Assembly (NCBI GenBank): GCA_019775845.1 | Contig: JADQAV010000007.1 | Span: 372,390-436,389, forward strand | Origin: Myrmaecium sp. VS I D KN 1 | Lineage: Eukaryota > Ascomycota > Dothideomycetes > Valsariales > Valsariaceae | Direction: 5' to 3' | Length of the DNA: 64,000 nt | In this document: positions 1 through 11,707 of the stretch, one piece after another | Layout: the number at the start of each line of letters is the position of its first letter | Position numbering within the stretch: the first letter of the stretch is position 1 | Translations under genes and position numbers: made by a program | Notes under the pieces: model-generated | Database searches by the model: none | What the model was told of the DNA's origin: nothing | What the model saw: only the letters and a program-made list of their open reading frames with translations

Positions 1-66
1 AAGGAAAAGCGTGCCTGAGTCGGTCTCTCCTACCTCGTGACCCGACTGACTTTTGGTGTTGCACAG

Positions 67-2737
67 TGCGGGCAAGCCGTGCCGGTCCGAAAAAGGTAAG
101 TGTGAGTTTCTAGAAACATCCATGCCGCCAGCCTTGCGCTTCCGATCCACGCCCGGCCTCCGCCGCAAAGCATGGAAGCTTTGCGCAATCCACCTGAGCT
201 GTTAACCTCACCTTGTTAACCTGGCGTTCTCTAACTCATTTACTGTAGAAGACGGAGAAGTTGGGCGTGCGCGCTGGCGAGGAGCTGCCGGATCGTGGCC
301 GGTGCAGCCACTACAGCAAGTCGTACCGTTGGTTCCGGTTCTCGTGCTGCGACAAGGTCTTTCCCTGTGATCGGTGAGTGTCACTTCGCAGCCAGTTGAG
401 GGACTCCTTGATGGATCGGCATGACAATCGATCCGACTTGATTGAACGTGGGATTTTCTGACGAGCACAGCTGCCATGACGCAACGGCAGGTCACCCCAA
501 CGAACATGCGAACCGGATGATCTGGTGAGTCCCTGCGGAACCGATTATTGGTGATGTCAAATCCCCAACCTTTTCCCTTTTTTCCCTCCGTCGGCCCCCT
601 TGCCTTTCCCGAGACGGTCGGACGTCACTTGCGGTGTGACCGTAACTTAACTTATCGGGACCACCGTACTGGACAGCTGCGTACCGTACTCGTCCGCTGA
701 CTCCGCACGGGAAAGCCCCACCACACCCTTACGTTATGTGCTCTTCCCCCCCTTGCCTGCCCTTCATCTTCCCCACGTCGACGATCTCCCCAGATCCACC
801 CGAGGTCCGTTCCGCCGGCACCAGGGTGATCGTCGGTTGATTGGTTGGCTGATTGGTTGATCAATCGGGTCAGGATGGGGGTGTGCGCTAGTAGTCCTGG
901 CCGGCCTTCCCCATCTTCTTTCCCCACACCCACACCCACACCCGCCCCCGGACTTCCTTCAAGTTTTCCCCACGTGAACGTCACTTTAGTTACCCCCCAC
1001 CACCTGCACTTCCCTCCGACCGTGCTGACATCATCATCGTCACCTTCCTTACCTACTTACCTACTTGTCCCCTTTTGCATGCATTCTCATGTTGCATCGA
1101 GATGATGATGATGATGGACCGAATTCGCTAACCCTCCCTTCTTTGGGCTTTCGCGGTCTATCAGTGGATTCTGTAAGCCTACCCCCTGTTCCAACCTTTT
1201 CCCTTGTTTTGATTGTTCTTTTGACGTCGAATTTCTTTGTTTCGCGCTGACCACGATGTTGTAGGCTCGCGGGAACAGCATTTCCGACCGAAAGACTGCC
1301 GGTTCTGCCACGCTTGGCTGACGGTCAAGCCGGGCCATGGTGGGTTTTGGGAGGGTGGGAAAGGTAAGACCAAACTCGATCCTGGCCTTCTTTTTCTCTT
1401 GCGCTTCTGCGCTTCTTTTTTCTTTTCTTTTTTTCTCTCTTCTTTCCCAATCTGTCATGTGCAAGGCATGTGTACCTGCAGCGATAAGCTGTCTTGCATC
1501 GTGATGCTGCCGAGCATCAAATCCGTTGAGGATGAAAAAACAAGCGTAAATGAGGTCTTCTGCATGGACGCACCAAGCCTCTGCATCCGGACAGGATCTA
1601 GCGGTATGCTGCTCCGCTGCCGACTGTAAGCCGGAAAGCCTCCGCGGCGTCCCATCCCGATGCGTCACGGCTTTTAGTTCCCCGTGGTGGAAACTTTTGG
1701 CGGAGAGACCTTGGGGTTTCGGCCACAATTATGACGGAAGCGGAATCTGCATGTTCTTTCTCCGTCTCCCCGGTGTCTACATTTCTTCTCTTTCCCTTCC
1801 GTCGAATACTCCATTCGGCCAAGATGGTGGGTCTGGGAAAGGAAACGCCGGGAAGCTCTATCTTGACCACCACTACCGTGGCCCGCCTCCGAAGTATCCA
1901 GTCTGCCGGAAACGAAAGGGCTCGAGAAGAAGGGAGAGAAATACCGCACGCCACCAGGATTCCGGAGGGTTGGAAACAATCAACTGGGTAGAAGCCCCAA
2001 CAAGGCTGTTCTACATTTTCCGGCATCGCGCTGCGCTTTTCCGCGCAGACTTTCAATAGCTTGAACAGGGCTTGATGACGGCGACGGGTCTGACTCCGCA
2101 TTGGCGATTTACCCCGGATATCTGCGTGGATCTGTGGCGTTTTTCTGGAGAAATGGAGACGGAGGGAGGAAGTCGGAGGGGCGTGTGGTGTGTGACCTCG
2201 ATGGTTTTGCGCTTATTCTTTGGCGCATGAACTACCTACCTACCCACCGACATGGTTGCACACCTGCGCAAACATCGCCAATGAACTGCTGAGGACGTTC
2301 ATATTCTCAGGCTTGATGAATATGATCGGAGATGCGTACGATCGAGGTGGTGCCATGCCGGCTTTTATTCTGGCTTTCGAGCGAGTGGCTACACTCCGCT
2401 TCATTTTCGCTGCTTATTTTTTTTTCTTTCTTTTCTTTTCTTCTCATTTCGTCTCTCGTTTTCTTATGTTTGTCTCGTTGTCCACTCGTTCCCATCACAC
2501 TTTAGCCCCGAGGACCTTAGGCTGACATATCACCACCTTCCTCCTTTCTCTTCACACAGGGACCCGAGACCCGCGGAAGATGTCCAGGAAAGGTATGTAC
2601 GCACGCACGTCCTACACTCAACCCGATCGTGACATGGCCCTTTCTTTTTCTTCTCCTTTTCTTTTGCTCATCAAGTTTCACACCCAGATCCGAGAAAGTA
2701 CAAGCGGCAGCGCCCGGCGGCGGCGAAGAAGAGCTAG
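67..2737 (+). CDS. CHY zinc-finger protein, 3' part (5' end outside window)
   Basis: This is the C-terminal part of a CHY-type zinc-finger protein. Exons read as 67-95, 249-373, 471-524, 1165-1172, 1265-1363, 2560-2592 and 2688-2737. All junctions are GT-AG and stay in phase. The joined protein shows the CHY signature in order: RGRCSHYSKSYRWFRF, CCDKVFPCDRCHD, HPNEHANRMICGFCSREQ, then RPKDCRFCHAW. It ends in a basic tail, MSRKDPRKYKRQ...KKS. The Cys/His pairs would bind several zinc ions; in budding yeast a related domain occurs in Hot13 of the mitochondrial intermembrane space. The exon at 1165-1172 is only 8 nt and supplies the CGFC motif. Two introns (525-1164 and 1364-2559) are very long for this group. 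The exon at 67-95 is less certain, and what precedes it cannot be judged. Confidence 0.85.
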
Positions 2738-3553
2738 GCAAGCGGGTACGGTATAACACGACATATGTACATGGGCCAGTCGAAGATGGCAGAAGGAGTG
2801 GGAATTGGTTATGGGAAATCTTCTTCCTGATCCAGCCTTTCCCAAAAAGAAAGAAAAATTAAAAAGAATAAAAACCAGAATAGGAAAGAAAAGACGATGA
2901 TTGTGAATATGTCTGACCGCCCATTATGCCTTTCGTTTGCCATTCCCCACACTTCATCCCTTTGTCGTCGTACACCGAGAAGGTAAGGAGGATGGTGGCA
3001 TTGGGGAAAAGGGCGTTCACCCTTTTGGTTCTGGTAGTTGCCTTTTCTTCCCTTCCACCGCGCAGTAGGATCTATGTACGCCTCGACTGGCAACGGGAGT
3101 CGCGCAATCCCGTTGCCGCTTCATTGTTTCAGCAAGGAATGGGTGGAGACGTAGATATATTACCTAAACGCCCCATATTATACCATACCATCCTCTCAAT
3201 CGCCTACTTCTTGCCCTTTTTTCCCCTTATATTATATATATTCTTCCTTTTTCAGGGAAAAATGAAAGTTACATACACGCACGAAGTTTCCACATCCAAG
3301 CGCTCATCCATGTGACATCCCTTGATCATTTTTATCTCACGCCGGCATCTATGTCGCAATGCAGATCAAGACAACCACAGCAACAACTACACATCTTATC
3401 CACACCGTGCGTTTCCACGCCTTGCCATCCCCGAGAAATGACATCCAAGGGCGATCCATCCACGGCAACAAGCCTTTCCCCTCCTCCTCCTCGAAGCCGG
3501 TCCAAGCATCATCCCCGCCCGTCCCCGCATTGCCCAACCCCCGGATAAGGCAA
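2738..3553. other. Convergent intergenic region, CHY gene / CCT5
   Basis: This 816-base stretch between two converging genes holds their 3' untranslated regions. It has pyrimidine-rich runs and a short AT-rich patch near 3225-3245. I see no gene, RNA or mobile element in it. Confidence 0.6.
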
Positions 3554-6500
3554 TTAGAAGTCGTTGTCGTCGCTGCCGGCGATGATCACGTTGTTGACCT
3601 GTAGAAGGAGTAATCAGTTAGCAAGACCTGCAGCAGCGGGAAGCGGTGCGATGTGAATGCAAAATCCAAACGAGGAAAAAAGAGAAAAAAAGGCTGAGGC
3701 GCAAGAGCAAGGCAACGGCAAGGCGCATGCGGCCCCGCGGGGCACAGCAGACGAAAAAGGGCGGGGTGGCTGCGCCTGTGTGACACCGAAGATGCGGGGA
3801 AAGGCGGGAGAGGGGAGGAGAAGATGGCGGGAAACGCGGAAAGAGAGAGAGAGAGAGAGAGAGGAATGGAGGAGGTGGTGGAGGGGATGCCGTGGAAGCA
3901 AGGCACAGATGACCATGTGCACACGGCAGAATGGATAGAGGACGGATGGGAATGGTGGTACGGTCTGGGGGAAAGGGAGGATGATGGGATGCAGCTTTGA
4001 GGTGCGCATTTGATTTTTGCTGTTGCGTCGTGCAATGCCGTGCGAAGCAAAACGGAAAATGCAGGGGGAGGAGACGGGTTGTTGGAGAAGGGAGTAACGA
4101 AGCATGCAAGGCGCCTTCGTGCGTTGTGCTTGTGATTGCGCAAAGCCAGGTGGTTACATGTGTTGTGCAGTGGATGAGGGGATACTGGATAGGGAAAGAC
4201 GAGTTGCTGTTTCGACGTACCTTGAGGACCATTCTGCACAGCTGGGTTGCCAGAAGCAGCTGCTGGCGCTTGGAGATGAGTGGATCGATAACGAAGTGCT
4301 CCCTCATATCTGCAGGGCAAAGTAGGGTCAGTAACTGAAATCAGGTGTTGCTTCTAAAACAGAACGTATGGGAAAGCAGCCTCATCCCGACCGGACGCCC
4401 CCATTTCGGCGTGCCGAAGCATCACAAGCGTGGGTGATGCTAGTAGACGCAAAGCTGGGGTCTGCCTGCAAAGGTGCGTGACAGCCATGGGCCCCGAGCA
4501 ACGAATCGGGACGAACCTAAACCGCCGCGGCAGGCTTGGAGATACCGTGCTACAGGTTGTGCCAGAGGATCGACCAAAGTGGGAGTGATTACGGGTGTTG
4601 ATGGACTGCAGAGAATATTGGTTCACTTACCGTTGCTGCCGGTGTTCATGCAATCGACACCAAGCCGAGAATTCTGCTCCTGGACTTGTCGCGACTTGAT
4701 GGAAGCGAGCGACTCGATTGGGTTGAGACCAGAGTTCTCGGCCAAAGCCATGGGCACAGAGTCGAGAGCTTCCGCAAAAGCACGCATGGCGTACTGTTCC
4801 AAGCCGGGGCTCTGTGAGGAAAGGGTCAGTCCTGCTCGTTCGAAATCAAACCATCCTGTCTGCTTACCTTGACCGCTGCATCCTCAACCGCCAGAGAGCA
4901 TGCTATCTCAGCTGCGCCGCCGCCGTAAACGATACGGTTGTCTCTGACCAGGTTGCGAACAACACACAATGCGTCATGTAGCGACCTCTTGGCCTCGTCG
5001 ATAAGCTGCAATCCGAGATTGTTAGCGAATGTCTGGAGGAACTACCGGTAGAGGGGTATGCCAGGTGGAAGGAGGCAGAGGAAGCTACTCGTACCATCTT
5101 ATTGCTGCCGCGTACGAAGACGGTGACAGCCCTCGTGTTGGCGCAGTCCTCGATGACCAGCATCTTGTCTCTTGTTGTGCCGAAAGTCATTTCCCTCACG
5201 GTACCAGCATGTCCGAGCTTCTCAGGGCTCAGGTCCTCGAAACGAGGAACAATTCTTCCATTGGTGGCGATGGCGATGAGCTCGATTTCCGGTCCTCCAA
5301 CCCATCGCACGGCTGGCAGGTTGTTTGTGAGCAGGAGATGGTTGGCTTCATCGTCGAAACCCCATTGGCATATTACGACGTTAGCACCGGTGTCCTTAAT
5401 CTGCTGAATCATCTCCGTGAACTTGTTCGCCTCGTACTGCTGTAACCGCTTGAACTCCTCCACAGTCGTGATGTCGAGCTTGTGCTTCGTCTTGGGCTTG
5501 GGAGGCTCGAATGCGCAAGTCAAGATGGCCAATTTGGCATCCTTCACTTCACTAGGCATCTGCGGGTGCGAGAAGTCCTTGTCCACGACAACACCCTTCA
5601 CCAAGATAGTATCCTCAAGCGCACCACCAACTTTTCCGTCCACCTTGATAAGCTCGAAATCAACATCCTTGCGCTCCAAATCGGCAACAGAGAGGACAGC
5701 ATCTACGGCGATCTGAGCGAACTGGTCGTGAGCTTTCGAGACGATTTTGCTACCGAGACTCGTCTTGGCGACCTTGAACAGATTCGAGGTTTCGTCCTTG
5801 GTGAAGGGGATGACATCGCTGACTCTGTCCAACTCGGCAACAGCCACTTCACAGGCGGCGTCGTAGCCGTCCGCGATCCGGATCGGGTGGATACCCTTGT
5901 CGATGAGATCGGCAGCCTTCTCGAGCAGCGCACCCGCGAGCACGACGACACCGGTTGTACCGTCCCCTATCTCGTCGTCCTGGGATTTCGAGAGTTCGAC
6001 CAGAAGCTTCGCCACATGGTTGGTAATTTCCATCTGCAAACGTATGAGAATCCAGCGCACGGTCGTGGGGAATCGGTCAACGCCCATACCTGGCCCAGAA
6101 TGGTCGCGCCATCGTTCGTCACTGTGATGTCTCCATCGGGGGAGATCAGGATCTTGTCCAAGCCGCGAGGACCCTTGACACCTTATCAGCATGGGCGCTA
6201 TGTAAAGTCGGCTTTTCCCCATACCAGAGAAGTCTTGACGATGTTTGCAACTGTTCGAGCGGCCAGAATGTGTGACTTGACCGCATCGGTTCCGTGCTGC
6301 CTCTTCTTCCTGCCCTGACTGCGATTCTTGTCAGCCTCCCGATTGGATCGCTAGCACCCGAAAGGCTATTGACGTACTCTCTGACGATAATGAAAGGCCT
6401 TCCAGATTCATCCGTCGTCACCTGGGCTGCAATTCCCCGTTAGTTATCCGTCCGCGTTCCAATACAATCCGTGCGGGCGCTTGGAGGGCAGAAGGAGGTT

Positions 6501-6629
6501 TGTAGCATACCGTTCGACATATCCAGCTCTGCAAATAAGCAGCAGTTAGCTTTCTGGAACCAAGGGGCCGGACAAGAAGCTGTCAAGGTAGACAGGGCGG
6601 GGCGAGGGTTGCTACGTACGCATAGCCAT
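3554..6629 (-). CDS. cct5: T-complex protein 1 subunit epsilon (CCT5)
   Basis: Subunit epsilon of the cytosolic CCT/TRiC chaperonin, which folds actin, tubulin and many WD40 proteins with ATP. Ten exons on the minus strand: 6620-6629, 6511-6528, 6378-6426, 6225-6318, 6090-6173, 5095-6033, 4868-5005, 4631-4811, 4221-4309 and 3554-3598. They join in phase to 548 residues, the usual family length. The start MAMQLDMSNAQ is followed by [27 protein letters not shown], the ATPase motif [15 protein letters not shown], the epsilon-specific [17 protein letters not shown], and the C-terminal [14 protein letters not shown]. The first two coding exons are just 10 and 18 nt, and the last intron (3599-4220) is 622 bases. 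The gene is head-to-head with HP1. Identification as epsilon rather than another CCT subunit is secure. Confidence 0.96.
3842..3862. repeat. (GA)n microsatellite
   Basis: About ten GA dinucleotides within the last intron of CCT5 (intron 3599-4220), in a longer purine-rich tract. Confidence 0.9.
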
Positions 6630-7085
6630 GTTGAAATGTGGTCCCTTTTCGGGAGAAAAGAGCACTCCTGGTCCGTAGGTTCCTCGAAGGTAGTAGCACT
6701 GCTGACAGGTCTATCTCCGGCTGCAAAGGGTGTGTGAGGTGGGCGGACAGAGGCGGTGGGGTCACGTATATGGGCGTTGTGAAGTGCCCGCGACAAATTT
6801 CTGGGGACGGCCAATCGGCCGCCAAGCGAAGCCCGAGGAACGTCGCGGTTCGCACATCGAACGCGCGACTTCTCTCGTTCACTTCAGCCCCAACCACCGA
6901 CCATCGCAGCAAACAGCTTCCCCCAACACAAGCACATCACCTGGTCTGGTCGCGCAGAAGCTGGGGCAAAGGATCTTGGATCATCCCGTATAACTTCGCA
7001 GCAGCTATTTCCTCGATAGCTATTTAATTGCGCTCCGGTTCTGCTCAGCAGCGCGTCTTCAGCTCAGCTAGCTCCAAAGCTCAAG
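6630..7085. promoter_or_regulatory. Divergent promoter region, CCT5 / HP1
   Basis: These 456 bases separate the start codons of CCT5 (minus) and HP1 (plus), so both promoters and 5' untranslated regions must lie here or in the neighbouring introns. No single factor-binding motif stands out by eye. Confidence 0.6.
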
Positions 7086-8173
7086 ATGCCTCGTATGTAG
7101 CAACACCATCCTTCGCGCATGAGCCACATGGGACAATGCTAACCTAGCTTCGATGCAGCTCTTGTCAGCGACGACGAAGGATCCTCCGACGTTGAGATGC
7201 AACGGACGTCTCCTGTGGAAAAGAAGAGGAACGCGAAGAAGGAAGAACCCGAGGAGGAGGACGCGGATGACGATGCCGAAGATGCCGGCAGTGGTGAGGA
7301 GGGGGAGGAGGAGGAGTACGCGCACACCAATGCCCTCGACCTTTACAATTGCGGTTGGCTAACTTTGCAGTGGTCAGATACGTGGTGGAGAAGATCATCT
7401 CGCACGCCTTCGATGACAATGTAAGTGGCAGCCGCCGGTTCCACCGTCCCCCTTCTGCGACGCGCAACAGGCAGCTAACAACGATCTAGGGTAACCCGCT
7501 CTACGAGGTGAAATGGCTCGGTTACGAGAAGAAGTCGGATCGGACATGGGAACCCGAAGACAACCTGTAAGCGCTGTCCGAAGTTACGCGTTAGGCGACC
7601 GGGCCAGTCTGACCATACATGCAGGCAAACCGCGCAGGAAGTCCTGCAGGAATACTTCGAGAAGATCGGGGGCCGGCCAGAGCCAGGCCAGAAGAAGGAG
7701 AGGAAGCGCAGAGTCTCGGAGCCGGCGGCGAGCACGCCGGCGTCGACCGGCCGAGGGCGCGGCCGCAAGAAGGCCAAGACGGAGGATGAGGAGGGCGCCA
7801 CGCCTACGTCGACCACGGCCACCCGGCGCAAGACGGCGGAGGACAAGTGGGAGCCGCCGAAGGGCTCGTGGGAGAACGACATCCTGGCCATCGACACGGT
7901 CGAGGAGCGGATCAACAAGAAGACCGGAGAGAAGGAGAAGTACGTGTACGTGATCTGGAACAACACGAAGAAGACGCTGCACGCGGCCAAGGTCATCCAC
8001 CAGAAGTGCCCGCAGAAGGTAAGATCTCCCTTTTCCAATCTGTCGTCGCGCGCAGAGCTTCCCTTTGCTAACTCTCACCCTTTCCCACCGTACAGCTCAT
8101 CCAGTACTACGAGCAGCACCTCGTCTTCAAGAACGGCCCGGACTACGACAGCGAGATGGTGAACGGCGACTAA
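7086..8173 (+). CDS. hepA: Heterochromatin protein 1 (chromodomain + chromoshadow)
   Basis: HP1 reads H3K9 methylation and packages heterochromatin in the nucleus; it corresponds to HepA in Aspergillus and HPO in Neurospora. Six exons: 7086-7092, 7159-7315, 7378-7420, 7490-7566, 7625-8018 and 8096-8173, giving 251 residues. After an acidic leader (residues 10-54, ending in a Glu run) the chromodomain begins at EYVVEKIISHAF and runs through LYEVKWLGYEKKSDRTWEPE to about residue 105. That stretch carries the aromatic residues expected of a methyl-lysine cage. A basic hinge (RGRGRKKAKTE) follows. The chromoshadow domain is at about 172-243 (WENDILAIDTVEERI...VYVIWNNTKKT...LIQYYEQHLVFK). The start codon sits in a 7-nt exon. 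Domain order, length and spacing are all typical of a complete gene. Confidence 0.95.
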
Positions 8174-9101
8174 ACCTTGCGTGGAGCCGATGACGTGACG
8201 TGACGCGCCGTATCCTTTCTTCTCTCGTCATTTCTACTTTTGACAGTGGATCGAAGAGGTGGGACGGATGGCCGCCGCGCGATTCGAGGGAAAGGGAGAG
8301 AACTCGTTTTCCCCCCCTTTCTTTCTGTGTTTCACTACACTTTCGTGTAGGGGAGGAAAGGAAAATCTTTCAAAGCGCTCTTAGCCTCCTTTTTCTATCT
8401 GCTGCTGCGAGAGGGATGATATTGAGACTGTGTGTGAGCGAGACGCGTGGTTTTCTTTTTCATTGAGGGAGATTGTCGTGATGGGGGAGATGCGACGGGA
8501 AGATGGATGGGTGTCAGGGGGGAAGGAGGAATCTTTGGTGTGAGTGTGTGCAGGATCTTTTATTTTCAAGGAAGCCATATTATCTTTATTTCTTTTCTTC
8601 TCCTCTTCTTCCCTCTATTTTGCTTGTTGATTTCCCTCCTTTTCGGTTCTCCTCCGGATTGCACCTTCCCTTCCCGCCTGTCTCGCTGTAGTTATCTTCT
8701 TGTAACATCGTTCCGGGAAAATAAAAACGTTGGTACGCCTGGAGTTTACACCGTCTTTGCACTTTCTGTCTACCGTAGGTCCCTAACTCCTTTCCTGCCT
8801 ATTTGATCTATCTGTATGAAGGGGTTGTGGTGTGGATGCGTGGTAACCGACATCCATACGTACATCCGGACGTATATATATGCATTCGTACTACCTATAT
8901 ATACCTACCGTACAGTACAGTACAAGATCTCTGTTGGGGGTTAGCTAATATCGAATTGCCAATCCCCAAAGATCCTCGATCAACTCCGCTTCCTCGCCGT
9001 TTATCCGGTATTATCTCGTTTCGTCATTCATGTCGTCTCGTCGTATATAACAGCCATCATTCCCCCAATCCTTATCCAACATCTCTCTCCAAACCCTCCT
9101 C
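8174..9101. other. Convergent intergenic region, HP1 / MsrB
   Basis: This stretch holds the 3' untranslated regions of two converging genes. It is rich in T and C runs and has a short AT-rich stretch (about 8860-8930) with repeated GTACA and TATATA elements. No gene was recognised. Confidence 0.6.
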
Positions 9102-9803
9102 TCACGCCTTCCCCTCCCCCTGCTCATCCCCACCCTCCACCTCCTTCTCATCCGCCTTAAAGTCGATACTCACACTGTTCACGCAGTGCCGCTCATCCGT
9201 CGGGGTGGGGTAGCCCTCGCCCTTGAAGACGTGGCCGAGGTGGCCGCCGCAGCGGGCGCAGCGGATCTCGGTGCGCTCCATGCCGAGGCCGCGGTCGACG
9301 TGGCGCTCGACGGCGCCGGGCAGGGCGTCGAAGAAGGCCGGCCAGCCGCACCCGCTCCGGAACTTGTGCGTGGCCCGGTAGAGGGGCGCGTGGCAGCCGG
9401 CGCAGGTGTAGACCCCCGTCGCCGGGTGGTGCTGGTCGTATTTGCCTGATCCTGGGGGCTCGGTGCCTTGGGCGCGGAGGATGCGGAATTGTTCTGCGGG
9501 TGGGGGACGGAGGTTAGTGGTGGGTATTCAACGGGCGGGAAAGTGGGTTCTTTGGTGTTTTGGGGATTTACCTGGCGAGAGGACGGCCCGCCATTCGCTG
9601 TCGCTCTTTTGGACGGGGTAGTTCTTGGAGGAGGAGGACATGTTGGAGGCGGAGCTGCTGCTGAAGAGGGAGCCGAGGATTGGGAGGCCGATGGAGAGTT
9701 GGCTTCGCGGACGGGCGATGGCGGTTCGTCGGGCGGAGAGAGGAGCGCGGGCGAGGTAGTTGAAGGTGCGGAGGAAGGATGGGAGGGAAGACAAGAAGCG
9801 CAT
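9102..9803 (-). CDS. msrB: Methionine-R-sulfoxide reductase B
   Basis: Reduces the R-epimer of methionine sulfoxide in oxidised proteins, using thioredoxin. Two exons on the minus strand, 9572-9803 and 9102-9493, encode 207 residues. The SelR/MsrB domain shows both zinc-binding CxxC pairs (CAGC and CARC), the motif FRSGCGWPAFFDA, and the catalytic RHCVNS with Cys at about residue 181. The N-terminus (MRFLSSLPSFLRTFNYLARA, then RRTAIARPRS) is Arg-rich, lacks acidic residues and resembles a mitochondrial presequence. A second in-frame ATG at 9639-9641 (residue 55) starts just before the domain. One gene could therefore give mitochondrial and cytosolic forms; this dual targeting is inference. 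The tail after the catalytic Cys is acidic and variable. Confidence 0.95.
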
Positions 9804-10984
9804 GAGCTTGTTTGTGGAAAGGAATACGATATGGTATATAGGAATGAGGTTAATGATATTCTAGAGAACGTGAGTGAACGGTCGGAAGTGAATTCAGCTG
9901 AGCTCTCAGCTCGTCCCGCGTCATCCCCGAATCGCCGCCATCATGGCCAGGCCGGGGAAGGTCTTGCCGATGTCCGACCGACGTCCACAGCCTTGCGCCT
10001 CGAGACAAGTTCCCTTGGAGAGAGGATGGATGAATATATACAAAATAACATCTTCCACCGTTTCTCGCCATACGATTCACTATCTATACTCCAACGATGA
10101 AACCGGGGCGCATCCACATCCATCGACTCTCCACCGTCCACCGTCCACTCTCCACTCTCCCCCTGCGTCTCCTGCGTCCGCGGTACCTGACAGGACCAGC
10201 CTCCCCCTTCCGCCCCTCCCAGCCTCCTCCCTCCTCCTGCCCGGTTCCTGCGTTGGCACAACACCACCGCCCACACCGACCAACCTCTCTCCCGCCATGC
10301 CCATCCAGTCCGTTGCCGCCGCTGCTTAAAACCGTTCTCCGCAACCGTTGTCACTCTTAATTCTCCTCCTTCTCCTCCCTCTTTTTCCCCCTTCCCTCTC
10401 CAACTACTTCCCCCCAGCCTTCTCCCCATCCACCTTAGCTCGCCGTCAATTCACCACAAGCGTCGTGTCGTTCAGATATCCACCGTGTATGCTTCGGTGG
10501 CTTGTCGCTCGTTCTCCGCAAACATCTCCCTACCGTACCGTTCACCGGACCGGCCCATAGCCAACCGTTTCGCGGACGGGCCGTTGTGGCACCTGTCAAA
10601 TCAAAAAGGAACAAGAATCCAACGTGAAAACCCAACGGTAACCGCCAAAGTAAAAACTCGGGTACACGACCCGTCCCCTGTTGCGCGACCTCACGGCTAA
10701 CGAGATAGGTATACAGACCAGAAGGTGGTTGCTCCGCCAGCTCACTTCCCCTCTCCGGGCCCTCAGTCGATCCCACACCATCACCGCAACGCACTCCCTC
10801 ACTCAACCCGCATTCACGACACCTTCACGAACCGAAACGACACGCAGATCAATCACGACATACACATCCCACGACCAGTCATTACGAAACCGTAACACGT
10901 AACGAAACGACCTCAACGACCTCCACGAACCCGAAACACATATCCTTACGACAGGAAAAGAAAAAAGAAAAGGACGATCCAACC
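9804..10984. promoter_or_regulatory. Divergent upstream region, MsrB / micropeptide gene
   Basis: This 1.2 kb stretch between divergent starts has two parts. At 10100-10450 it is very pyrimidine-rich, with CCACCGTCCACTC-like short repeats. From 10600 on it turns C/A-rich, consistent with a long 5' untranslated leader of the plus-strand gene. Short open frames here overlap on both strands and look non-coding. Confidence 0.45.
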
Positions 10985-11137
10985 ATGAAGCGCAACCTCG
11001 TCATCTTCGTCATCATCCTCGTCCTCTTCATCGTCATCGCCCTCATCGCCTGGGCCATCTACTACATCCAGCGCCGCATGAGCGTCGGCGGTGGCGGGGG
11101 CGGCGGCGCCACCGACAGCGAGATGAGCGAGGCGTGA
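10985..11137 (+). CDS. 50-residue single-pass membrane micropeptide
   Basis: A 51-codon frame starting in good context (aaccATGaag). It reads MKRNLVIFVIILVLFIVIAL followed by IAWAIYYIQRRM. A single hydrophobic helix (about residues 4-28) is flanked by Lys-Arg at the start and Arg-Arg after it. The tail is Gly-rich, then acidic and short (GGGGGGGATDSEMSEA). Codons are strongly C-ending (GTC, ATC, CTC), as in well-expressed genes of this genome, which supports translation. A C/A-rich leader precedes it and a T-rich 3' region follows. The function is unknown; the shape fits a small regulatory or tail-anchored membrane peptide. It is below the usual length cut-off of gene finders, so it is easily missed. 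Confidence 0.7.
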   Translation: MKRNLVIFVIILVLFIVIALIAWAIYYIQRRMSVGGGGGGGATDSEMSEA

Positions 11138-11707
11138 GATGTTTTTTTTCTTCTTCTCTTTGTTGAATTTTTCCATTTATTGCATATTGTTTCATATATT
11201 CTCTTGACTTTCCCCTGTTAATTCGTTATTTTTCATTTGTTACTTGATGTTCCATCACGCATCCTCCAAATGGATAGAGAGCCAAATGGGGTACGCAAGA
11301 CTCGAAGGGAAGGTCTGAGGGGGACAGCAAGTGATGATATCAAAGCGAAAGAAGGGGGACACAATTCCAGGGGCCGGAGTAGGAATAGCCGGCATGGCAA
11401 CGAACGGAGCGCATGACAGCGGGGGCGTTGGGATATAACTGTATTCATTTCTATCATTTCTTATTTTTGGGAGTTGTTTTCGATGCATCCTTGAGAAAAC
11501 CGGAAGGGATGCAATGTACCGAAAGACACCTCTACTTCTTTTGACATCCTCTCCTTCTTTCTTCTCAATCTTCCTCTATACGTGCTGTTTCCTACTGCTT
11601 CGTCTTCCCCGAACTTGGAAGTGGTTTTCTCCCCGCGCGCGACACCTACATACCTTGACTGCCGATCATCTTACCAGGTCCGACATCTTACCTTCCTCAA
11701 CTCCCTC
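11138..11707. other. Convergent intergenic region, micropeptide gene / MFS transporter
   Basis: Contains 3' untranslated sequence of both neighbours, T-rich on the left and C/T-rich on the right. No gene was seen. Confidence 0.55.

Noticed and set aside
1087-2101. Overlapping 130-213 codon frames on both strands in the long CHY-gene introns
   Set aside because: Frames on opposite strands overlap one another, show no domain or codon bias, and fall between confirmed splice sites of the CHY gene.
3586-4320. Long minus-strand frames (up to 244 codons) inside the last CCT5 intron
   Set aside because: Rich in His, Ser, Pro and Leu from C/T-rich intron sequence. The splice sites at 3599 and 4220 give the correct CCT5 end.
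9941-10429. 162-codon minus-strand frame upstream of MsrB
   Set aside because: Gly/Arg/Trp-rich translation of a pyrimidine-rich leader, overlapped by several other frames; no recognisable protein.
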